From Nocardioides rotundus (lineage in GTDB: Bacteria; Actinomycetota; Actinomycetes; Propionibacteriales; Nocardioidaceae), in contig NZ_CP082922.1 in NCBI RefSeq assembly GCF_019931675.1, positions 3,921,001 through 3,985,000 on the forward strand: 64,000 nt of DNA, read 5' to 3'. Below, one piece after another: positions 44,672 through 52,699 of the stretch. The notes under the pieces are model-generated. The model did not search any database. It worked only from the letters and a program-made list of their open reading frames with translations, and was not told the origin of the DNA. Both the position numbers and the translations under genes were made by a program. How positions within the stretch are numbered: the first letter of the stretch is position 1; each line of letters opens with the position of its first letter.

Positions 44672-45556
44672 TTACTGCAACGTGATCGTCCGTGTGTGCT
44701 CTTTCGACTCGCCAGCCTCATTCCACCTTGCCGTGATCTGCACCGTGTCACCGCTGGCCTGCATCGTCCGGATCGGAATCAGCCTCCAGGTCAACGTAGA
44801 ACCTGGATGCACCGTGACCGGTTCGTTCGGGCCATCGAAGTGGTACATCGTGTCGCCAACCGGTTGAAGCTCAAACACCAGGTCATCCGCAGCCAGGCTG
44901 CCAGCGTTCTCAACTTCCAACTGGTTCTTCGTGGCCCTCCGCTTCGGTCGCCCCTTGCTGTCGGTGTACGGGATTTCCTCATGGATGTGCTTCCATCGAA
45001 GGTCCGCGACATCGGCCTGGGCCGGCGGCTGCAGGACGGCTTGCGAAGCCCACCCCTCAGCCTCGAGGTCTGCCTCCAGGGCGCGCACCACCTGGCCAGC
45101 CAGGTCGACGGGGTCGGAGTAGTTCCCCAGGAGGCCCCGGCGTCCCAGCTCCTCCTGAAACTCGCGCAGGGCGGTCAGCTGGGCCGCGTCGACATCGCGT
45201 GGAAGCTCTTCCTCCGAGAAGTACACATGGACTGGCTTGCCCAGACTCACCGCGCGGTTGATCTCCTCCGCTGTGCCGGAAACATCGACGCCGGTCTCCG
45301 TTCCAAGCCGACTGTCAAAGAAGGCGACTACCACGTCAGCTTGATCCACGGCCTGAGCGTTGATCAGGGCCTGCGGCCGCCCGCCGATCTTAGGAACCGA
45401 GTGGCGTTCCCAGAGCCACGGCAGCAGCGCCACACGTTCCCGGCGGCCACGGCGAACGTTCCAGTCGTTGATCTCGTCGCGAACGACAGCCCGTTCTTCC
45501 ACCGCATCGCCGGGTGACGCGATCACGACGAGTACCCCGCTCATCGCGCTCGGCAC
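44672..45556 (-). CDS. DUF4062 (TIR-like) protein with Ig-like C-terminus
   Basis: A 294-residue protein. Residues ~5-165 match the DUF4062/TIR-like fold (VVIASPGDAVEERAVVRDEI, LPWLWERHSVPKIGGRPQAL, ADVVVAFFDSRLGTETG, GTAEEINRAV). The last ~90 residues are a beta-sandwich (KNQLEVENAGSLAADDLVFE). The GTG at 45556 is chosen for the AGGAGGT six bases upstream. Upstream of hsdM in the same direction, with 163 bases between. NAD-cleaving or nucleotide-sensing defence effector roles are known for TIR-like folds; not shown here. Confidence 0.7.
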   Translation of the reverse strand: MPSAMSGVLVVIASPGDAVEERAVVRDEINDWNVRRGRRERVALLPWLWERHSVPKIGGRPQALINAQAVDQADVVVAFFDSRLGTETGVDVSGTAEEINRAVSLGKPVHVYFSEEELPRDVDAAQLTALREFQEELGRRGLLGNYSDPVDLAGQVVRALEADLEAEGWASQAVLQPPAQADVADLRWKHIHEEIPYTDSKGRPKRRATKNQLEVENAGSLAADDLVFELQPVGDTMYHFDGPNEPVTVHPGSTLTWRLIPIRTMQASGDTVQITARWNEAGESKEHTRTITLQ

Positions 45557-45637
45557 TGGTGACCTCCTACCTCTACGACAGCCACACTGACCGCACTTAA
45601 GTCCACCATCCCTGTAGATCTTGACCTTGACAGCGAG

Positions 45638-45661
45638 TGTCGAGATGCAGCGAAGACTGAC
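45638..45661 (+). repeat. Recurrent 24-bp motif, copy 3
   Basis: Begins TGTCGAGATGCAGCGA, same orientation as copy 2 at 18675, and its last bases overlap the first unit of the 76-bp repeat. Confidence 0.6.
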
Positions 45662-45806
45662 GATCCGCACGCGTACAAGTTTGCCGAAACCGGCGGTTGC
45701 TACCTACCAACGCAAAGTTGCGGAAGGAGCGACTGACGATCCGCACGCGTACAAGTTTGCCGAAACCGGCGGTTGCTACCTACCAACGCAAAGTTGCGGA
45801 AGGAGC
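45655..45806. repeat. Perfect 76-bp tandem duplication
   Basis: Units 45655-45730 and 45731-45806 appear identical. Each contains two small dyads, AACCG-G-CGGTT and CGCAA-AG-TTGCG, giving four hairpins in 152 bases. Could be a recent duplication or a set of protein-binding sites. Confidence 0.85.
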
Positions 45807-45846
45807 GCAGCGCGGATGACGACCTGCGTCGATCCGAGCCAGCGCC

Positions 45847-47094
45847 CTATGCCTGACAGGTAGGCGTCAGGTGAGTTCCGGGCCCGTCAACGACGGCCAC
45901 CACGGTCTTGCTCGGCCGTTCCTTAAGGTGACGGCAACGTGTGCACGCGCGCAGCTCCGACGGTACAGCGTCTGTGAACGCGGCCGCCGTCCGTGGCATG
46001 TTCCCACCAGCCGATAGGACTGGGATATGGCGACCGGCGAGCTTACAGAAGGCTTCCCGTGCCTCCCAGATTCGCCTGTGGTCTTCCGTCGCAGACGCAT
46101 GATGGGGAGCAGTCATCAGAGCGACGTGTTCCCAGGGCACAAAGTCCGAGTGGATGCCGGCTCCTCCGGTCACCCGCGCAGAGTCCCCCGCTCCGTCGCT
46201 CCAGATGAGAACGCCCCACGGCTTGATCGCTGCGCGCAAATCGCGCTCGTCCCAGTAGTCAGTGTCCAGTTGAAGGATCCGATCAAGAACGTCGACGCAT
46301 CCGGCATCCCAAAGAAACGGCGCCAACGCCCGGCGGTTCTGAGCCGTGAGCCGCATTGCCAAGTAGAGGTTGGCCCCTGGGTCAGTCTGCTTCGAACGAA
46401 CGAAGAAGACCTCAACCGCGTTGACGAGGGTGAGCATCCCGGGACGGCCTGCCGACGTCCACGGCGGTGTCGTCCCAACCGCATCGGTTGAGAAGAACCG
46501 CACCCGAATTCCGGCCTTGAGAGTCGACTCAACGATCGAAAGCAGCTGCTGAGACTTGGCCGTTAGATCCGCAACTACTTCCGCAACCTCCTCTGGCTGC
46601 GGGAGCGGGGGCCACGCGGGATTGTCAACTCGCTCCTTGTTGATCGCCTGGCGGATCGCGCTCTGCACCCAGTCATCGTCGGGTCGTTCGGATTCGAACG
46701 CCGGTCCAAGACCCAGGACATGCATCTGCATCTCTACATCGGCCGCAAGGGCATCGACGTCCTCTCGCCATGGCCAATCAAGGACGACTGCCGGCGGGTA
46801 CTTGCGCTCGCGGATCACTGACGCACCAAGGTCTCGAAGGTCCTCTGGGCCCGTTTCCGCATCGGTTCCAGTTCGCAGCACACCGACGAGGCCAGCAAGT
46901 GCCTGCACGAGCAGGCCCCATTCATACGGAACCCAAATCTCCCGCAGTCTCGAGCGTCGGGCTGTAATAAAGTCCTCGAATCCGCCGACGTGGTCGCTGT
47001 CAGAATGCGTCAACACGAGGATGTCCGGGTCGAATCCAGCTGCGTGGCTGCCCCCTTCCGCACCCTCTTCTCCCAGGTCCACAGCGACGCGCAC
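45847..47094 (-). CDS. Metallo-beta-lactamase-fold hydrolase
   Basis: A 415-residue MBL-fold protein with the metal motif THSDSDHVGG (H-X-D-X-D-H) near residue 31 and APHHAS further on. It looks like the ComEC-like/nuclease-type MBL group. The visible N-terminus (VRVAVDLGEEG) starts late in the fold, so one or two strands may be missing; the frame is open further upstream without a start codon. GTG at 47094 has GGGAAGG before it. Substrate unknown. Confidence 0.75.
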   Translation of the reverse strand: MRVAVDLGEEGAEGGSHAAGFDPDILVLTHSDSDHVGGFEDFITARRSRLREIWVPYEWGLLVQALAGLVGVLRTGTDAETGPEDLRDLGASVIRERKYPPAVVLDWPWREDVDALAADVEMQMHVLGLGPAFESERPDDDWVQSAIRQAINKERVDNPAWPPLPQPEEVAEVVADLTAKSQQLLSIVESTLKAGIRVRFFSTDAVGTTPPWTSAGRPGMLTLVNAVEVFFVRSKQTDPGANLYLAMRLTAQNRRALAPFLWDAGCVDVLDRILQLDTDYWDERDLRAAIKPWGVLIWSDGAGDSARVTGGAGIHSDFVPWEHVALMTAPHHASATEDHRRIWEAREAFCKLAGRHIPVLSAGGNMPRTAAAFTDAVPSELRACTRCRHLKERPSKTVVAVVDGPGTHLTPTCQA

Positions 47095-47288
47095 CGGCCC
47101 TTCCCCGTCGAAGGTCCGCTCACGTTGGCCCCCGTTCCAGCAGATATCCCAAACGCGACAGCACGACGTCGAGCCAGCTGTCCATAGATGGGACTCGCCA
47201 CCGTAAGCGTTCGCTCCATTGCGACGAGCTCCGCCAGGACTGATAAGCGTTCCGATGCCGCACCTCCAGGAGCGTCAGCGCTAGGGAA

Positions 47289-48395
47289 TTACGTGGACCA
47301 ACTCTCAAGCACTTTGTCGACGTTCGGGGCGCCTTTCGCGAGAGTCGTGCGCCAATCGAGCTTCTTGAGATGCTGCAGGTGGCCCACCAGCGTGATTGGA
47401 GCAATGCCTTCCGCTACCGCGGTCTCGAGGACCCAAGGCCCGCTAAGACGTTCTGGAAGTGGCCGCGGGAGACCTTTGGGCAGCACCCACCGCGCGGCCG
47501 TCTCGTTGGCTTCACGCTCTTGCGTTGCTTCGTTGGATTGGTCATCGGGGTCGTCGTCGACCTCGATCGTCTCGACGATGGGCGAGTCGTCCTTCACGTG
47601 GCCGTGCGTGTGGTGCGCAATCTCGTGAATGAGCGCGAAGAGGACCTTGTCCAGGCGCTTTCCCCGTCCGGACAAACCGATGACACGAGTCTTGTCCACG
47701 ATCATCGCGCAGCCGTCGATCTTCGCTCCGGGGAGCCCGGGCACGTATACAAGCCGCACGCCGACTCCAGCGAGCATCTCAGGGAGAGCAGCGAAGTCCT
47801 CGGGTGTCTTCGCGACACGCGGAAGTGCGGCCCCGATCGCTTCGAGCGCCTTGAGCGAGTACGTCCCGCTCAGGGGCGTTTCTCGTGCCGCGTGGCGGAC
47901 CATGTAGAGCCACGACGTCTGAAGCGACGACAGCGACTCGCCGTGGTTGGACCGTTTCGCAGCGGCCGCCAGACGAGGCTCCTCGTCAAGCGACTTCAGT
48001 TCGAAGAACCGAAGCACCTCGCTCTCGAGTTCATCGAGGGTCTTTCCGGTGAGGACGCCGGCCTTCTTGAGAACGGCGATGGGACCCTTCTCATTGAGGC
48101 GGGCTCGGCGACGGACGTCGTCCAGGTCGCTCTGGGCCTTGGTGTCCTGGTTCTGCTTCCAGAGGAAGTACTTGTCCTGGAGGCTGAGCCACATCTCGGC
48201 GCTGGTCCCGAGGGCAGCGCCTATCTGCGCAGCGGACTCGCGAGTGATCTCCTTCTTGCCGGAGATGATCTCGGAGACGAACTGCGCCGGGCGGTCGAGG
48301 ATGGTGGCGAACTCGGCCTGAGTCCAACCACGAGCCTCGAGCTCGTCAGCGAGGAACTCCCCCACGGGGAACGCCTCGGCTAGTACAGCGTTCAT
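47289..48395 (-). CDS. higA: HigA-type antitoxin fused to ImmA/IrrE-like peptidase domain
   Basis: A 368-residue protein. Residues ~10-75 are an XRE HTH of the HigA type (WTQAEFATILDRPAQFVSEI). From about 205 comes an ImmA/IrrE-type metallopeptidase with HEIAHH at 257-262. It follows the HigB-like gene by 16 bases. It should repress the operon and neutralise the toxin; the peptidase may regulate either. ATG 48395. Confidence 0.88.
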   Translation of the reverse strand: MNAVLAEAFPVGEFLADELEARGWTQAEFATILDRPAQFVSEIISGKKEITRESAAQIGAALGTSAEMWLSLQDKYFLWKQNQDTKAQSDLDDVRRRARLNEKGPIAVLKKAGVLTGKTLDELESEVLRFFELKSLDEEPRLAAAAKRSNHGESLSSLQTSWLYMVRHAARETPLSGTYSLKALEAIGAALPRVAKTPEDFAALPEMLAGVGVRLVYVPGLPGAKIDGCAMIVDKTRVIGLSGRGKRLDKVLFALIHEIAHHTHGHVKDDSPIVETIEVDDDPDDQSNEATQEREANETAARWVLPKGLPRPLPERLSGPWVLETAVAEGIAPITLVGHLQHLKKLDWRTTLAKGAPNVDKVLESWST

Positions 48396-48411
48396 CTCGA
48401 TCTCTCTATTG

Positions 48412-48711
48412 CTATCTGTGGTAGTCGACCACTTCGAGGAGGACCGCCACTCGGTCGCCCTCGGTCTTGAAGGTCAAGATCAGACGGAACTGATCGTTGA
48501 GACGCATCGATGTCTGGCCCAGACGGTCGCCCTTAAGCTTCTCCATCCGGAGACCCCGCATGTTGTACAGGTCGCGTTCATCCACTGCCGCGGAGATGAG
48601 CTGGACCTTTTTCCGATACGACTTGATGACGCCTGGATCCCACCCCTTGGGTGCGTACGCCTGCTCCTCAGCGAGCCGGCGTAGCACTTCGTCGTGGTAC
48701 TCGACGCGCAA
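48412..48711 (-). CDS. higB: HigB/RelE-type toxin
   Basis: A 99-residue RelE-fold protein (VIKSYRKKVQLISAAVDERD, NMRGLRMEKLKGDRLGQTSM, DQFRLILTF). HigB toxins cut mRNA on the ribosome. It begins at TTG 48711, with GAGGT four bases upstream; no in-frame ATG is available nearby. Toxin before antitoxin is the normal higBA order. Confidence 0.85.
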   Translation of the reverse strand: MRVEYHDEVLRRLAEEQAYAPKGWDPGVIKSYRKKVQLISAAVDERDLYNMRGLRMEKLKGDRLGQTSMRLNDQFRLILTFKTEGDRVAVLLEVVDYHR

Positions 48712-48725
48712 CGTGACCTCATTCC

Positions 48726-48841
48726 ATCACCCATGAGATGAAGACCCGCACGCGTCGGATCCTAGGCGGTCCATGGTCCCACTTTGGTCCGACAGGCCCC
48801 GACACGCCGAGTCGTCTTTAGGTCTTCATCCCTAGGGTGAT
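48726..48841. promoter_or_regulatory. 21-bp inverted repeat flanking the higB/ubiquitin-like divergent promoters
   Basis: Arm 1 (48726-48746, ATCACCC...GATGAAGACC) and arm 2 (48821-48841, its near-perfect reverse complement) match at 18 of 21 positions with 74 bases between. Arm 1 lies just upstream of higB and arm 2 upstream of the ubiquitin-like gene, with a CCCTAGGG centre in arm 2. Likely operators for HigA at both divergent promoters. Confidence 0.65.
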
Positions 48842-48868
48842 GACAATGATGCTACTATCAACCTACGT

Positions 48869-48883
48869 GGCCGGCCGCCGGCC
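48869..48883. repeat. 7-bp GC-rich hairpin in the leader of the ubiquitin-like gene
   Basis: GGCCGGC-C-GCCGGCC lies 26 bases before the ATG, ahead of the AAGGAG site. May affect translation or transcription of the operon. Confidence 0.5.
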
Positions 48884-48909
48884 ATCAAATCGAGAACCAA
48901 GGAGTCGAC

Positions 48910-49179
48910 ATGCCTGACATCAACGGGAACGACAAGCACGACAAGGCCTACGAGGTCGTCATCAATGGCACCCCGTACGACCTCGACGACCAGGTCGTCA
49001 CCTACGAGGCCCTGGGCGCTCTCGCGTTCCCGGGCCACGACCCGGCAGCGATCTTCACAGTCGCGTACAAAAACGCGATCGCCGCGCACGGCGGCAGCGG
49101 CACCCTCGTGGCCGGCGAGTCGGTCAAGGTCAAGAAGAAGGGGACGAGTTTCGATGTCCGGCTCACGACTCGTTCGTAA
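48910..49179 (+). CDS. Ubiquitin-like protein of the multiubiquitin family
   Basis: An 89-residue beta-grasp protein (YEVVINGTPYDLDDQVVTYE, LGALAFPGHDPAAIFTVAY, GESVKVKKKGTSFDVRLT), matching the bacterial multiubiquitin (PF14452-type) family with a single domain. It ends RLTTRS and lacks a C-terminal Gly-Gly. AAGGAG lies five bases before the ATG. It is the first gene of an operon with an E1-like and a DUF6527 protein. Confidence 0.85.
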   Translation: MPDINGNDKHDKAYEVVINGTPYDLDDQVVTYEALGALAFPGHDPAAIFTVAYKNAIAAHGGSGTLVAGESVKVKKKGTSFDVRLTTRS

Positions 49180-50383
49180 CAGCGCCGACCTCCAGCGCCT
49201 CGTCGACGACGGCTACACGGTCCGCATCGTCAACGGGTATCTCGTCATCGACGACATCCCCTACCTCGACGCGACTCAGACGGTTCAGTGGGGTTCCTTC
49301 CTCTGCCCACTGGATCTCGCCGGCGAGCAGACCGTGAAGCCGAGCAACCACGTGATGGCGTTTGTCGGCTCGGCCCCGTGCGCCAAGGACGGCGGCGAGA
49401 TCTCACCTGGGTTCGCCAACACAGGGCTGACCTACGGCTGGACCGCGGGACCTGAGTTGACCCCGTCGGTCGGGTTCTCCCAGAAGCCGCGGCCCGACGG
49501 GTACGTCGACTTCTACGAGAAGGTCACCACCTACACGGCGATCCTGATCGGGCCGGCGCAAGCAATCGACCCCGACGCCACACCATTGCAAGGGAAGCCG
49601 TTCTCGACGGACGAGGACGACGGTGTCTTCGTCTACCTCGACACCTTCTCCAGCCGGGCCGGCATCACCGCGCGCAGCGAGCGGCTCGAGCTTGCAAAGA
49701 TCGTGATCGTCGGGCTCGGCGGCACGGGCGCCTACATCCTCGACCTCGTTGCCAAGACACCGATCCGCAACATCCATCTGTACGACGGCGACGTCTTCAG
49801 CACTCACAACGCCTTCCGTGCGCCGGGTGCCGCGACCTTGGAGGCGCTCAACGCGCGGATGAAGAAGGTCGACTACTACGCCATGTCCTACTCCGCCATG
49901 CGTCGCCAGATCCACCCGCACCCGGTCAACGTCACCGACACGAACGTCGCGGAGCTGCTTGATGCCGACTTCGTCTTCCTGGCCATGGACTCTGGCCCGG
50001 ACAAGCAGGTCATCATCAGGACGCTTGTCGACAATGGCATCGCATTCGTCGACACCGGCGTCGGCGTCAGCGACGACCCCACCGGCATCGCCGGCCAAGT
50101 CCGAGTCACCACCGGTCTGCCGAATGCCAGCGAGCACGTCCTCGCCGGTGGCCTCATCTCCGTGGTGGCTGGTGACGCTGCTGAGTACGACACGAACCTC
50201 CAGGTGGCCGAGCTCAACATGTTCGCCGCCGTCATGGCCGTCGTCCGCTTCAAGAAGTGGCTGGGCTTCTACGCCGACAGTGAGTGTGAGCTGCACAGCT
50301 CGTATCGGATCGACACCAACGAGATCCTCAACAAGCACCAGCGTGCCGAGGCGCCGGACGAGTCCAGCAACGGCGTCGCATGA
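49154..50383 (+). CDS. E1-like ThiF-fold enzyme with N-terminal DUF6791-type domain
   Basis: A 409-residue protein. Residues ~10-165 form the domain that precedes ThiF in this family (DUF6791-like). Residues ~175-400 are an E1/ThiF adenylation domain with VGLGGTGAYILD (GLGGTG at 187-192) and YDGDVFSTHN. It should adenylate the C-terminus of the ubiquitin-like partner. Cysteines are few (51, 76 and near the end), so a thioester step is uncertain. ATG at 49154 overlaps the previous gene by 26 bases. Confidence 0.85.
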   Translation: MSGSRLVRNSADLQRLVDDGYTVRIVNGYLVIDDIPYLDATQTVQWGSFLCPLDLAGEQTVKPSNHVMAFVGSAPCAKDGGEISPGFANTGLTYGWTAGPELTPSVGFSQKPRPDGYVDFYEKVTTYTAILIGPAQAIDPDATPLQGKPFSTDEDDGVFVYLDTFSSRAGITARSERLELAKIVIVGLGGTGAYILDLVAKTPIRNIHLYDGDVFSTHNAFRAPGAATLEALNARMKKVDYYAMSYSAMRRQIHPHPVNVTDTNVAELLDADFVFLAMDSGPDKQVIIRTLVDNGIAFVDTGVGVSDDPTGIAGQVRVTTGLPNASEHVLAGGLISVVAGDAAEYDTNLQVAELNMFAAVMAVVRFKKWLGFYADSECELHSSYRIDTNEILNKHQRAEAPDESSNGVA

Positions 50384-50775
50384 AGGTGCACAGGCTCGAG
50401 CCGACGTTCGTGACGTACGTGCCCCGTGACCTCGAGGACGGCCACCTCTACATCTCGATGGAGTACGCGACCGCGGTCCATCTCTGCGCATGCGGCTGCG
50501 CCACGAAGACGGTCACCCCTCTCTCGCGCGGCGGGTGGACCCTCAGCTTCAACGGCGCCGTCACTCTGCGACCGTCCATCGGCAACGGTCAGGCCCAATG
50601 CCGGTCGCACTACCTGGTCAACGCCAACAAGATCCAGTGGCTGCCGTCCATCGGCGAAGAGGAGACCCGCGCGGCCATCGCCCGTGATCACCAGGTTGGA
50701 ACCTCAGTCCACACCGTCCCGGCCCGCACCGGATGGTGGTCTCGCGTCAAGGCGGCAGTGCTAAGGAAGCACTGA
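50380..50775 (+). CDS. DUF6527 zinc-binding partner of the ubiquitin-like system
   Basis: A 131-residue protein with LCACGCATKTV, a tryptophan/beta core (GGWTLSFNGAVTLRPSIGNG) and CRSHYLV, the Cys/His pattern of DUF6527. This family recurs beside multiubiquitin and E1-like genes and may act as the ligase-like or target-binding component; that is inference. ATGA overlap with the E1 gene. Confidence 0.85.
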   Translation: MKVHRLEPTFVTYVPRDLEDGHLYISMEYATAVHLCACGCATKTVTPLSRGGWTLSFNGAVTLRPSIGNGQAQCRSHYLVNANKIQWLPSIGEEETRAAIARDHQVGTSVHTVPARTGWWSRVKAAVLRKH

Positions 50776-50802
50776 ACACCCCGACCACAGGAGGTGGCAA
50801 TC

Positions 50803-51471
50803 ATGGATAGCGCATGGGCGTCCGTGGGCATCCCGACCGTTGCAGCGATCGCCACCGCCGTCTACACAACAGGTGGACGCGGAGCATTGGAGCGCCGCGT
50901 GATGCGCCAGGAACTGGCGGTCGTCGCCCTCCTGCCCGCAGGCGACGAGAAGGACGTGATGGAACAGGCAGTGCGGGACCGCGCCGCGATCTACGCCGCG
51001 CGCCGACTGGGCCAGGAACCATTCACGCCACGCCAGCACGCGATCGTGCTCGGCTTCGGAGGAGCCGGTCTCATCGTCGGTTACGCCGGCACGATGCTGT
51101 CCCAGACCGCGTCGGCAAGGAATGCGCTCACGACAGTTCTGGCCAGCCTCGCCCTGCTGATGATGCTGGTCGGCTTCACCCTCGCGGCGAGCGCCTTCAC
51201 CGCTTGGGGATCGCGCGTGTTCATCGCTAGCAGGACGCAGAGCCGGAGGCTGTCCGTCGCAGCCCATCGAGAGCGGCTCGCCGAGCACATCGCCACTGAG
51301 CGTGTCTGCCCTCGCAGCACTCTAGGCGCTCGACCGGATCCGGTGGGTCCTGCGCAGGTTAGTCCAGCGCGCCGATCTGCTGCCGAAGGCGTACCGCAGT
51401 CGCATGCACCCGCTCCAGGCGCTCCTCGAAGTCAGTCTCGCTGCATAACGACGAGCGGCGCGCACGTTTAG
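50803..51471 (+). CDS. Membrane protein downstream of the ubiquitin-like operon
   Basis: A 222-residue protein: a first short hydrophobic stretch, then two strong membrane spans (AIVLGFGGAGLIVGYAGTML and TTVLASLALLMMLVGFTLAA), and a charged tail. AGGAGGT lies seven bases before the ATG. Follows DUF6527 by 27 bases, so probably co-transcribed. The last ~50 residues look less protein-like. Function unknown. Confidence 0.65.
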   Translation: MDSAWASVGIPTVAAIATAVYTTGGRGALERRVMRQELAVVALLPAGDEKDVMEQAVRDRAAIYAARRLGQEPFTPRQHAIVLGFGGAGLIVGYAGTMLSQTASARNALTTVLASLALLMMLVGFTLAASAFTAWGSRVFIASRTQSRRLSVAAHRERLAEHIATERVCPRSTLGARPDPVGPAQVSPARRSAAEGVPQSHAPAPGAPRSQSRCITTSGAHV

Positions 51472-52106
51472 GAACTTAGGTCCGGGCCCCGAGATCCCTC
51501 TCGCAACAGTCGCTCAACGCGACTCAGGGTCGCACCGTCAGCGGCCGCAAGAAGCCGAACCACGCGACCGAACGACGCGTCACCGACACCCGGGGAAGAT
51601 GGCGGTTGCTCGGTTCCAAGCAGCGCGTCGGAGCTGGCCTGCCCAGCGCCCGCCTCTGCGACAGGGGGACCGATCCCCAGCTCATCGCGGAGCTGCTGCA
51701 TCGCAGGCAACAACACCTCAGACATAGCGTTGAGCACGGCCACCGGACCAGAGTCTGGGCGCCGGTTCTGACCTCGCACCTTCGCCTTGAACTCGAAGGC
51801 AACGTCGCGACCGATTTTCGGGTCTCGAAGTACAAGGTCATAAGGACCGTTCTCTAGCCAACGGATCCGCTCCTGCTCCTTCATGCACGCAAGGAGCGGC
51901 CGAGCTCTAGCCAGCGACGGCGCTTGGGCCCCGCGCTCGATCCCGCGGACGAACGACACGTGCACGCCCGCCTGATCGGCGAGTTGTTGCGGACTGAGGC
52001 CACTGCGCTCTCGCAGGTTCCTCACCAGAGTCCCGAACCGCGCGTTGCCGGTCGTCCCGGCTGCAACCTGCCAGGGCCCCTCTGGTTTGTTTTCGCCGTC
52101 GCTCAC
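51468..52106 (-). CDS. XRE-family regulator
   Basis: A 212-residue protein with an XRE HTH at ~15-70 (RNLRERSGLSPQQLADQAGV, then HVSFVRGIERGAQAPSLARA) and a C-terminal helical domain with no family match. GTG 52106 is taken; a TTG at 52121 is possible. Divergent from the NYN-type gene. Likely a repressor of that gene or of the membrane protein convergent with it. Confidence 0.75.
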   Translation of the reverse strand: MSDGENKPEGPWQVAAGTTGNARFGTLVRNLRERSGLSPQQLADQAGVHVSFVRGIERGAQAPSLARARPLLACMKEQERIRWLENGPYDLVLRDPKIGRDVAFEFKAKVRGQNRRPDSGPVAVLNAMSEVLLPAMQQLRDELGIGPPVAEAGAGQASSDALLGTEQPPSSPGVGDASFGRVVRLLAAADGATLSRVERLLREGSRGPDLSS

Positions 52107-52165
52107 GAGAAAAGGATACAAGATCCTCTTGCGAGTTCGATGGTCGCCGTGCCAATATTCGCCAC

Positions 52166-52642
52166 ATGATCCTCTCTTCCTCTATCGATGGGGTTCGCGC
52201 CGGCCGTGCTCTCGGCTTCGGGCTCGCGGACGCGGAGAACTGCACCGTCTTCGCGGGGCGGCGTCTGCCGGCCGCTGCGGCCGCGGCGGTCTTCGACGAG
52301 CTCGAAGGCTATTTCTCGGGCCTCCCCACGTGTGCTGCGCTCGCGGGGTCTCTCCTGGCCCCATACGTGCCGCTCCTCGCGTGCCGCGGTTGGGCCCTCG
52401 AGGTGGTGCCTCCCGGCCCTGATGCTTCCGATCTCGCGCTGCTGGCCCGAGCGGACTTCTTCATCCGGCGTGGTTACACCGACGCGGTGGTGGCGTCGGG
52501 AGATGGCATCTTCGCCGCCCTCGCCGACCGGGTCCGTGTGCACGTCGTCAGCCATCCCGACCGCTTGAGCCGGAAGCTTGCACAGGCTGCGACGAGCGTG
52601 CACCTCCTTCGCAGCGGAACGGGGAACCCGATGGCGGCCTGA
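52166..52642 (+). CDS. NYN/PIN-like nuclease-fold protein
   Basis: A 158-residue protein with ADAENCTVFAGRRLP, a central helical part and VVASGDGIFAALADRVRVHV, the SGDG-type strand of NYN/LabA nucleases. The first acidic residues expected at the N-terminus are poorly placed, so assignment is moderate. No ribosome site; CAATAT at 52149 suggests a leaderless message. Divergent from the XRE gene. Confidence 0.6.
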   Translation: MILSSSIDGVRAGRALGFGLADAENCTVFAGRRLPAAAAAAVFDELEGYFSGLPTCAALAGSLLAPYVPLLACRGWALEVVPPGPDASDLALLARADFFIRRGYTDAVVASGDGIFAALADRVRVHVVSHPDRLSRKLAQAATSVHLLRSGTGNPMAA

Positions 52643-52699
52643 AGTCCCCGAGCCTTAGTGCGATCCAACAATCCAGACCTCAACAACACGGAGTGACCC

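Larger units (their letters stand above)
45557..45846. other. Intergenic region with tandem repeat
   Basis: No convincing gene; one short plus-strand frame (45621-45863) is made of the repeat and is judged spurious. Contains copy 3 of the 24-bp motif directly followed by the 76-bp tandem repeat. Confidence 0.5.

Noticed and set aside
45655..45806. 76-bp tandem repeat considered as a CRISPR array
   Set aside because: Only two abutting units without spacers and no cas genes in the window.
45621..45863. 80-codon plus-strand frame across the 76-bp tandem repeat
   Set aside because: The duplication shifts its own frame (76 is not a multiple of three) and no ribosome site or family is seen.
47120..47404. 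94-codon minus-strand frame overlapping the higA end and the MBL leader
   Set aside because: Overlaps higA in another frame and has no family; kept only as a hint of a frameshift.
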